This document shows, one piece after another, positions 57,413 through 64,000 of a stretch of 64,000 nt of DNA. The translations under genes and the position numbers were made by a program. Source of the DNA: Microbacterium sp. Leaf151 (GTDB lineage Bacteria; Actinomycetota; Actinomycetes; Actinomycetales; Microbacteriaceae); NCBI RefSeq assembly GCF_001424225.1, contig NZ_LMOR01000001.1, positions 625,427 through 689,426 on the forward strand. Direction: 5' to 3'. Below the pieces are notes generated by a model. That model saw nothing but the letters and a program-made list of their open reading frames with translations, was not told the origin of the DNA and searched no databases. How positions within the stretch are numbered: the stretch's first letter is position 1; the number at the start of each line of letters is the position of its first letter.

Positions 57413-58840
57413 ATGTCTCTGCACGAAGTACCGGATGTCCCCGTCTGGTCAGCCGTGCTGGACCATCTTCTCACCGACGACCGCGTCACACCCCAGCTGC
57501 ACGGTTTCCTCAATCTGGCTGTTCCGCAGGGGGTCATGGGCGGCACGCTCTACCTCGACGTGCCCAACGACCTCACCGCGGCGCAGTTCAACAAGCGCAT
57601 GCGCGCGCCCATCCTCGAAGCCCTCGCCCAGGTGCAGGGCAGCGACCCCGATGTCGGCACGTTCCGTGTCGTCGTGAACCCCGACATCGTCGAGTCCCAC
57701 CGCGCCGGCAGCACGGCGGGCGGCGAGCGCAACGCGTCATCGCCGACGATCGCCGTGCACTCGAACGTCATCGACCAGGCCCCGGAGCCGATCGTTCCCG
57801 CATCGCGTAACGACACGCGCCTGAACCCCAAGTACACCTTCGACAACTTCGTCATCGGCCAGTCCAACCGCTTCGCCCATGCGGCGGCTGTCGCTGTGGC
57901 CGAAGCACCCGCCAAGGCGTACAACCCGTTGTTCATCTACGGCGATTCCGGCCTCGGCAAGACACACCTCCTCCACGCCATCGGCGACTACGCCGCGAGC
58001 ATGTACGCCGGCATCCGCGTGCGGTACGTCTCGAGCGAGGAGTTCACGAACGACTTCATCAACTCGATCGCCAACAACCGCGGCTCGGCGTTCCAAGCCC
58101 GCTATCGCGACGTCGACATCCTCCTCATCGACGACATCCAGTTCCTGCAGGGGCGTGCCGAGACCCAGGAAGCCTTCTTCCACACCTTCAACACACTGCA
58201 TGACCACGACAAGCAGGTCGTGATCACCAGTGACCTGCCGCCGAAGCAGCTGACGGGCTTCGAGGACCGTATGCGCAGCCGCTTCGAATGGGGCCTGATC
58301 ACCGACGTCCAGGCGCCCGACCTCGAGACCCGCATCGCGATCCTTCGTAAGAAGGCACAGAGCGAGCGACTGCTCATTCCCGACGATGTGCTCGAGTACA
58401 TCGCGACGGTCGTGTCGTCGAACATCCGCGAGCTCGAGGGCGCTCTCATCCGGGTGTCGGCATTCGCCAGCCTGAATCGGTCGACGCTCGACATGTCACT
58501 CGCGCAGACGGTGTTGCGCGACATCATCGACCAAGACGACGCCAACGTCATCTCACCGACCGACATCATCACGGCGACGGCACAGTACTTCAAGCTGTCG
58601 GTCGACGACCTCTACGGTTCCAGCCGTTCACAGGCCGTCGCGACAGCGCGCCAGATCGCGATGTACCTGTGCCGTGAGCGCACGAGCCTGTCGCTGCCCA
58701 AGATCGGGCAGCTCTTCGGCAACCGCGACCACACGACGGTCATGTACGCCTACAAGAAGATCAGCGACCTGATGAAGGAACGCCGATCGATCTTCAACCA
58801 GGTCTCGGAGATCACGAGCCAGCTCGGCCGCATGCGCTGA
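57413..58840 (+). CDS. dnaA: Chromosomal replication initiator DnaA
   Basis: A 475-residue initiator that melts oriC. Domain I is at residues about 1-85 (WSAVLDHLLTDDRVTPQL) and a short variable domain II follows. The AAA+ domain III has Walker A GDSGLGKTH near 182 and Walker B ILLIDDIQF near 240; domain IV ends with GNRDHTTVMYAYKKI, which reads DnaA boxes. ATG at 57413 follows GGAGGGG; an in-frame ATG 49 codons upstream is rejected. Length is typical of the phylum. Confidence 0.98.
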   Translation: MSLHEVPDVPVWSAVLDHLLTDDRVTPQLHGFLNLAVPQGVMGGTLYLDVPNDLTAAQFNKRMRAPILEALAQVQGSDPDVGTFRVVVNPDIVESHRAGSTAGGERNASSPTIAVHSNVIDQAPEPIVPASRNDTRLNPKYTFDNFVIGQSNRFAHAAAVAVAEAPAKAYNPLFIYGDSGLGKTHLLHAIGDYAASMYAGIRVRYVSSEEFTNDFINSIANNRGSAFQARYRDVDILLIDDIQFLQGRAETQEAFFHTFNTLHDHDKQVVITSDLPPKQLTGFEDRMRSRFEWGLITDVQAPDLETRIAILRKKAQSERLLIPDDVLEYIATVVSSNIRELEGALIRVSAFASLNRSTLDMSLAQTVLRDIIDQDDANVISPTDIITATAQYFKLSVDDLYGSSRSQAVATARQIAMYLCRERTSLSLPKIGQLFGNRDHTTVMYAYKKISDLMKERRSIFNQVSEITSQLGRMR

Positions 58841-59291
58841 GCGCCGTTCTCCCGGAGGGGTCCGTCCACGTTCGTGGATCGGGCCCTTTCGTGTTTTTCG
58901 CCCTCTGATCAGGCATGCAAGCCCGCCGGCATGGTGTTTCACTCGAGGTTCTGCACAGTGTGGAAAACCTGTGGATAACTTGGCTTTCCTGCGGATGACG
59001 TGTGCACGAATGCCTTAACCCTGTGGACGGGCGCCACCGGTGGGAGGCGCCCACCACTCTTAACAGCACAGGCTCTCCGCGCACCGTCCACAGCGACCAA
59101 CCCCGTCCTTCCCTGCTGTTAACACGCGTGTCGGGAGTTATCCACAGAATCCACAGCGGTTAACAAGATGAAGACTCCATCTCTTCGTTAAGGCAGATTC
59201 GATGACCTTGCCGTGCCGACAGCACTCGGCGTGCCCGTCGCAGAGGGGGCACTAGCATGGGAAAGCCATACCCGCCGTCAAGGGAGCACCC
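58841..59291. other. Replication origin oriC (dnaA-dnaN intergenic region)
   Basis: A 451-base gene-free region holding DnaA boxes in both orientations: TGTGGATAA at 58970-58978 and TTATCCACA at 59138-59146, with weaker forms at 59022-59030, 59084-59092 and 59147-59155. TTAAC words and an AT-richer stretch (59100-59210) could be the unwinding element. It also holds the dnaA terminator on the left and a dnaN -10 (TAGCAT, 59253-59258) on the right. Position and box density match actinobacterial oriC. Confidence 0.85.
58856..58897 (+). terminator. dnaA terminator
   Basis: AGGGGTCCGTCCAC and GTGGATCGGGCCCTT form an imperfect stem around GTTC, followed by a T-rich tail (GTGTTTTT). It begins 15 bases after the dnaA stop. 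Confidence 0.7.
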
Positions 59292-60443
59292 GTGAAGTTC
59301 CACGTCAATCGCGATGTGTTCAGCGAAGCCGTCTCGTTCGTGGTCAAGCTCCTGCCTCAGCGCAATCCCCAGCCGATCCTGGCCGGTGTGCTCATCGAAG
59401 CCGGCGAGCAGGGACTCACCCTCGCCGCGTTCGACTACGAAGCCTCCGCGCGCACGACGATCGAAGCCACCGTCGACGAACCGGGCACGATCCTCGTCCA
59501 CGGCCGCCTGCTCAGCGACATCGCGAGCCGTCTCCCGAACGCGCCGATCCAGATCACCGTCGACGACGACGGAGGAATCCTGCTCACGTGCGGTTCAGCG
59601 CGATTCACCCTCGCCTCCATGCCCGTCCAGGAATACCCCGCGATTCCCGAGGTCTCCGGCGAGTCCGGCCTGGTCCCCGCCGACGAGTTCGCCACGGCCA
59701 TCGCCCAGGTCGCCTTCGCGGCGTCGCGCGACGACGTCACACCGGTGCTGACCGGCGTGCAGCTCGAGGTCACCGGGACGCAGCTCAGCCTGGTCGCCAC
59801 CGACCGCTACCGCGTTGCGCTTCGCGAGATCCCCTGGGACGGCGGTGCTGCGGCATCCGATGAACCGACGTCGGCTTTGGTGCCCGCGCGCACCCTGCAG
59901 GAAGTCGGCAAGACCTTCGCGCACGGCGGCGACATCTCGATCGCCTTCTCGGGCTCGGGCGACCGTGAAATCATCGCCTTCTCGTCGGGTAACAAGACGG
60001 TGACGTCGCTGCTCATCAAGGGGAACTTCCCGCCGGTTCGTCGGCTGTTCCCGGCTCAGACGGAGCACCACAGCGTCGTGAACACCGCCGATCTCGCCGA
60101 AGCGGTGCGCCGTGTCGCACTCGTGCTCGATCGGTCCGCGCCGCTGCGTTTCACGTTCGGCCCCGACGGTGTCTCCATGGACGCATCCGGCACCGAGCAG
60201 GCCCGGGCGACCGAGTCCGTCGACGCGACGCTCGTAGGCGACGAGGTCACCCTGGGACTCAACCCGCAGTACCTCCTCGAGTCGCTCGGTGCGGTGCGTA
60301 GCGAGTTCGCCCGCATCACGTTCACCTCGAGCGACAACGCCAACAAGCTCAGCCCTGTTCTGGTCACCCCCCAAACGTCGATCGACAAGGGTGGCGAGGG
60401 GTCGTTCAAGTACCTTCTGCAGCCCAACCTTCTGCTGCGCTGA
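59292..60443 (+). CDS. dnaN: DNA polymerase III beta subunit (sliding clamp)
   Basis: A 383-residue ring-forming clamp that tethers polymerase to DNA. Three topologically similar domains are readable, with FVVKLLPQRNPQPILAGVLIEA near residues 13-35, FPPVRRLFPAQTEH near 245 and the C-terminal end typical. GTG start at 59292 follows AGGGAG. A TAGCAT -10 lies 34 bases upstream. It is followed by recF after 46 bases. Confidence 0.98.
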   Translation: MKFHVNRDVFSEAVSFVVKLLPQRNPQPILAGVLIEAGEQGLTLAAFDYEASARTTIEATVDEPGTILVHGRLLSDIASRLPNAPIQITVDDDGGILLTCGSARFTLASMPVQEYPAIPEVSGESGLVPADEFATAIAQVAFAASRDDVTPVLTGVQLEVTGTQLSLVATDRYRVALREIPWDGGAAASDEPTSALVPARTLQEVGKTFAHGGDISIAFSGSGDREIIAFSSGNKTVTSLLIKGNFPPVRRLFPAQTEHHSVVNTADLAEAVRRVALVLDRSAPLRFTFGPDGVSMDASGTEQARATESVDATLVGDEVTLGLNPQYLLESLGAVRSEFARITFTSSDNANKLSPVLVTPQTSIDKGGEGSFKYLLQPNLLLR

Positions 60444-60477
60444 GCCGGCGCACCCCGGCCGTGTCGGAGGGGGCGGG

Positions 60478-60483
60478 TAGTCT
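60478..60483 (+). promoter_or_regulatory. -10 element directly before recF
   Basis: TAGTCT ends six bases before the recF GTG, so transcription from it would begin at or one base before the start codon, giving a leaderless recF message in addition to any read-through from dnaN. Confidence 0.5.
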
Positions 60484-60489
60484 GACCCG

Positions 60490-61644
60490 GTGATCGTGGA
60501 GCAGCTCGGACTGAAGGACTTCCGCAATTACGCGGAAGCCGATGTCTCGCTCTCTTCCGGTGCGAACGTCTTCGTCGGCCGGAACGGTCAGGGCAAGACC
60601 AACCTCGTCGAAGCCGTCGCCTACCTTGCCACCCTCGGTTCGCACCGGGTGTCCAACGACGCTCCTCTCGTGCGCGACGGGACGGATGCCGCGATCGTCC
60701 GGGCACGACTCGCCCACGGTGAGCGCACGGTGCTGCTCGAACTGCAGCTCAACCGGCAGGGTGCGAACAAGGCCCGGGTCAACGGCGTGAATGTGCGCAC
60801 CTCCGAGCTCCCGCGCTACGCGCAGGTCGTGCTGTTCGCGCCCGAAGACCTCCAGATCGTCCGCGGCGATCCGTCTGCCAGGCGCCGCTTCGCCGACCAG
60901 CTGATCGTCCAGCGCACGCCACGCATGGCGGCAGTGCTCGCGGATTACGATCGCGTGCTCCGTCAGCGCAGTGCACTACTCAAGTCCGCCAGGGCCCGCG
61001 GAGTCCGCGGCGACGCGCTCAGCACGCTCGACGTATGGGATGACAAGCTGATCACTCTCGGAACGGAGGTGATCGAGGCGCGTGTGGCTTTGGCATCCGA
61101 TCTCTCCGACCCCGTTGCGCACGCGTACGCGGCCATTGCGGGCGCCGATCACGAACCGCGGTTGTCCTGGGCTTTGTCGGTAGGCGGGGGGGATCCGGAA
61201 GAGGGTGACCCCGCGGCCCCGGATCGCTCCTCGGAGCCGCTCGCCGACCAATTCCGCGCGGCACTGACCGCCCGTCGCTCGGCGGAGCTCGAGCGTGGGC
61301 TCACCCTGGTCGGTCCCCACCGCGACGATCTCGTGCTCCAGGTGCGCGGCCTCCCCGTGAAGGGATACGCCTCGCACGGAGAGTCGTGGTCGGTTGCCCT
61401 CGCGTTGCGGCTGGCATCCGCAGAACTCCTGCGCGCTGAGTCGCGGCTGGGTGACCCGGTGCTGATCCTCGACGACGTGTTCGCCGAGCTGGACGTCGGG
61501 CGCCGAACGCGCCTGGCCGAGCTCGCCCGCGGCTACGAGCAGGTCATCGTCACCGCAGCCGTCGAAGAAGACGTTCCGGACGCCCTCCGGGCGCACGTTG
61601 TGCGGGTCGATGCGGGCCGCATCACAGAGGCCGACGATGAGTGA
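60490..61644 (+). CDS. recF: DNA replication and repair protein RecF
   Basis: A 384-residue SMC-like ATPase that helps load RecA at gaps. It has Walker A VGRNGQGKTNLVEAV near residues 31-45, the signature segment near 300, and a Walker B with D-loop LILDDVFAELDVGRR near 325. GTG at 60490 opens LKDFRNYAEADVSL, the family's usual start; no ribosome site is apparent, but a -10 just upstream suits leaderless translation. The stop overlaps the DUF721 gene by eight bases. Confidence 0.97.
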   Translation: MIVEQLGLKDFRNYAEADVSLSSGANVFVGRNGQGKTNLVEAVAYLATLGSHRVSNDAPLVRDGTDAAIVRARLAHGERTVLLELQLNRQGANKARVNGVNVRTSELPRYAQVVLFAPEDLQIVRGDPSARRRFADQLIVQRTPRMAAVLADYDRVLRQRSALLKSARARGVRGDALSTLDVWDDKLITLGTEVIEARVALASDLSDPVAHAYAAIAGADHEPRLSWALSVGGGDPEEGDPAAPDRSSEPLADQFRAALTARRSAELERGLTLVGPHRDDLVLQVRGLPVKGYASHGESWSVALALRLASAELLRAESRLGDPVLILDDVFAELDVGRRTRLAELARGYEQVIVTAAVEEDVPDALRAHVVRVDAGRITEADDE

Positions 61645-62125
61645 CGAACCCGAACTGCCCGAGACGATGTCGACGTACCTGCGGCTGCGGGGTCTCGAGC
61701 CGACGCCTTACCGCAAGAAGAAGCGCCGGCGACGTACGGATGATGGAGAGAACGCCCCCTTCACGCCCGGGCGCGATCCGCGCGGCTTGGGCGACGTCCT
61801 CTCTGCGCTCACCCGTTCGGCCGGGTGGGAGGCCCAGCTGTCGCGCGAGGATCTCGTGCGCACGTGGGACGAGGTAGCGGGAGCCGACACCGCCGCGCAT
61901 ACGCGCCCGGTGGCGCTGGATGCCGGAACCCTCACCGTGCAGGCGGACTCCACCGCATGGGCGAAACAGCTGCAGCTGATGCGCGCACACATCCTGTCGG
62001 AGATCCTCAGACGTTTCCCCGAGGCGGGGGTCGAAGCGATCCGCTTCGTAGGGCCGGACGTCCCCTCCTGGAAATGGGGGCCCAGAGCCGTTCCAGGCCG
62101 TGGTCCGCGCGATACCTACGGCTAG
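61637..62125 (+). CDS. DUF721 (DciA-like) family protein
   Basis: A 162-residue protein of the DUF721 family, related to DciA, the loader of replicative helicase in many bacteria. After a basic tail (RKKKRRRR near residue 28), the conserved domain runs from about 55 to 145: [20 protein letters not shown], then [19 protein letters not shown] and [17 protein letters not shown]. It lies between recF and gyrB, its standard place in actinobacteria, and overlaps recF by eight bases. A helicase-loading role is inferred from DciA work in other bacteria. Confidence 0.9.
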   Translation: MSDEPELPETMSTYLRLRGLEPTPYRKKKRRRRTDDGENAPFTPGRDPRGLGDVLSALTRSAGWEAQLSREDLVRTWDEVAGADTAAHTRPVALDAGTLTVQADSTAWAKQLQLMRAHILSEILRRFPEAGVEAIRFVGPDVPSWKWGPRAVPGRGPRDTYG

Positions 62126-62201
62126 GCCATGGTCGATCCCGACTTGACGCGATTTGTCCCCGCGTAGGGGCGTACAGGCCATTTCGAGGACCGGCGCGCG
62201 G

Positions 62202-62207
62202 TAAGAT
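62202..62207 (+). promoter_or_regulatory. -10 element for gyrB
   Basis: TAAGAT, 37 bases before the gyrB ATG. Gyrase promoters are often controlled by supercoiling; nothing specific to that can be read here. Confidence 0.45.
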
Positions 62208-62244
62208 GGGGGTTCCGACGAATCGATCTGGAGCGCGTTCACTC

Positions 62245-64000
62245 ATGACGTCCGAAAACCCCGACAGCGTTTCCGAGGAACCCAAAGCGACCACCCCCGC
62301 GAAGGTTCCCAACGAGTACGGGGCAGACGCCATCCAGGTGCTCGAAGGGCTCGAAGCCGTTCGCAAGCGTCCCGGTATGTACATCGGATCCACGGGTGAG
62401 CGCGGACTCCATCACCTCGTGCAAGAGATCGTCGACAATTCCGTCGACGAGGCCCTCGCCGGCTATTGCGACACCATCGACGTCACGATCCTCAGCGACG
62501 GCGCCGTCCGCGTGATCGACAACGGCCGCGGCATCCCTGTCGACATGCACCGTACAGAGGGCAAATCGACCGTCGAGGTCGTGCTCACCGTGCTGCACGC
62601 CGGCGGCAAGTTCGGCGGCGGCGGCTACGCCGTGTCGGGCGGCCTGCACGGCGTCGGCTCCTCCGTCGTGAACGCCCTGTCGACGCGCCTCGAAGTCGAG
62701 GTCCAGCGTCAGGGTCACGTGTGGCGCCAGTCGTTCCGCGACGGAGGAGTGCCGCTCGCCCCCCTCGCCAAAGAAGAGGAGAGCGACAAGACGGGCACGA
62801 CGATCACGTTCTGGCCGGACGCAACGATCTTCGACACCGTCGACTTCGACTACGACACGCTGCGCACGCGCTTCCAGCAGATGGCGTTCCTCAACAAGGG
62901 ACTCCGCATCAGCCTGCGCGACGAGCGCCCCCAGTCGATCGTCACCGAGGGGGAACCCGGCGAAGAGGTGACCGCGCCCCGGCACGACTCGTTCCTGTAC
63001 GAGCGCGGCTTGGTCGACTACGTCGAGCACCTCAACCGCGTGCGCAAGGCCGACGTCGTCAACGACGAGATCATCGAGGTCGAGTCCGAGGACACCGACC
63101 GCAAGATCGCCCTCGAGCTGGCGATGCAGTGGACCACGGCGTACACCGAGAACGTCTTCACCTACGCCAACACCATCAACACCCACGAGGGCGGCACGCA
63201 CGAAGAGGGCTTCCGCGCCGCGCTGACGACGCTCGTCAACCGCTATGCGCGCGCGAACAACCTCCTCAAGGAGAAAGACGACAACCTCACCGGCGACGAC
63301 ATCCGCGAGGGTCTGACCGCCGTCATCTCCGTGAAGCTGTCCGAGCCGCAGTTCGAGGGCCAGACCAAGACCAAGCTCGGCAACACCGAGGCTCGCGCGT
63401 ACGTGCAGAAGGTCGTCGGTGACAAGCTCGGCGACTGGTTCGACCGCAACCCGGGCCAGGCGAAGAACATCATCCGCAAGGCGATCGACGCCGCGACCGC
63501 GCGCCTCGCCGCCCGCAAGGCGCGCGAGACCGCGCGCCGCAAGAGCGTGTTCGAGTCGGCCGCGATGCCCGACAAACTCAAGGACTGCACCTCGAAGGAT
63601 CCGTCGATCAGCGAGATCTTCCTCGTCGAGGGTGACTCGGCCGGTGGCTCGGCCGTGCAGGGACGCGACCCGCACACGCAGGCCATCCTGGCGCTGCGCG
63701 GCAAGATCCTCAATGTCGAGCGTGCCCGCCTCGACCGCGCCCTCGGCAACAAAGAGGTGCAGGCGATGATCCAGGCCTTCGGCACGGGTATCGGCGAAGA
63801 CTTCGACATGGCCAAGGCTCGGTACCACAAGATCGTCCTCATGGCCGATGCCGATGTCGACGGCCAGCACATCACCACGCTGCTGCTGACGCTGCTCTTC
63901 CGCTACATGCGCGGGCTCATCGAGGCGGGCTACGTCTACCTCGCCCAGCCGCCGCTCTACCGCCTCAAGTGGTCGAATCACCCGCACGAATACGCCTACA
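62245..64000 (+). CDS. gyrB: DNA gyrase subunit B (partial, runs off the window)
   Basis: The first 585 codons of GyrB, the ATPase subunit of gyrase. The GHKL ATP site is visible ([13 protein letters not shown] near residue 57, DNGRGIP near 92, [14 protein letters not shown] near 132), and the TOPRIM domain shows [11 protein letters not shown] near 461 and the metal motif [10 protein letters not shown] near 534. ATG at 62245 has GGAGCG upstream. The stop lies beyond 64000. gyrA is expected next. Confidence 0.98.
   Translation, partial: MTSENPDSVSEEPKATTPAKVPNEYGADAIQVLEGLEAVRKRPGMYIGSTGERGLHHLVQEIVDNSVDEALAGYCDTIDVTILSDGAVRVIDNGRGIPVDMHRTEGKSTVEVVLTVLHAGGKFGGGGYAVSGGLHGVGSSVVNALSTRLEVEVQRQGHVWRQSFRDGGVPLAPLAKEEESDKTGTTITFWPDATIFDTVDFDYDTLRTRFQQMAFLNKGLRISLRDERPQSIVTEGEPGEEVTAPRHDSFLYERGLVDYVEHLNRVRKADVVNDEIIEVESEDTDRKIALELAMQWTTAYTENVFTYANTINTHEGGTHEEGFRAALTTLVNRYARANNLLKEKDDNLTGDDIREGLTAVISVKLSEPQFEGQTKTKLGNTEARAYVQKVVGDKLGDWFDRNPGQAKNIIRKAIDAATARLAARKARETARRKSVFESAAMPDKLKDCTSKDPSISEIFLVEGDSAGGSAVQGRDPHTQAILALRGKILNVERARLDRALGNKEVQAMIQAFGTGIGEDFDMAKARYHKIVLMADADVDGQHITTLLLTLLFRYMRGLIEAGYVYLAQPPLYRLKWSNHPHEYAY

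Noticed and set aside
62239..63987. 582-codon minus-strand ORF opposite gyrB
   Set aside because: Antisense to gyrB, which has all its motifs; typical of high-GC shadow frames.

Overview
The window is high-GC actinobacterial DNA and most closely resembles Microbacterium or a near relative in the Microbacteriaceae. The evidence is the origin-proximal gene order, the many GTG starts, ribosome binding sites mixed with apparently leaderless genes, predicted LAxTG sortase signals, and the frequent word GGATGCC. No rRNA, tRNA, CRISPR array or intact insertion sequence was seen.

Layout. Positions 1-8.5 kb are accessory metabolism and regulation: a cupin/carboxymuconolactone-decarboxylase pair, two paralogous modules of an XRE regulator plus an aldo/keto reductase, a WYL-type regulator divergent from a VOC protein across a palindrome, and a two-headed MerR regulator divergent from a DUF6194/Imm5-like pair. 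Positions 8.5-18.8 kb hold dnaB with a DnaA-box cluster upstream, two secreted low-complexity proteins (one combining seven chaplin-like repeats, a collagen-like stalk and a cell-wall sorting signal), an amino-acid ABC transporter, and the rpsF-ssb-rpsR-rplI operon.

Positions 19-38.9 kb are again accessory: a probable 3-hydroxybutyrate transport and oxidation operon with its LysR regulator, a wall-anchored M14 carboxypeptidase, a flavin monooxygenase facing MetY and an ATP-grasp enzyme, an aldehyde dehydrogenase with DUF779 and a GAF regulator, and a PadR/HAAS operon ending in a tiny coupled ORF.

Positions 39-64 kb are the conserved origin region. It reads cca, a methyltransferase, DUF6049, murJ, trxB, trxA, a small conserved-looking gene, parB, parA, a gene-free stretch of about 3.7 kb carrying several parS sites, then rsmG, jag, yidC, yidD, rnpA, rpmH, dnaA, oriC, dnaN, recF, a DUF721 gene and gyrB, which runs off the end.

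How it works together. DnaA boxes between dnaA and dnaN mark the replication origin, and ParB binding to the parS cluster beside parAB would organise and segregate it. The most unusual features are the parS-rich gene-free island (with one parS inside the first codons of parA), the chaplin/collagen/sortase surface protein, a leaderless 11-codon upstream ORF coupled to the DUF6049-murJ operon, and several well-formed operator-like palindromes next to regulators.
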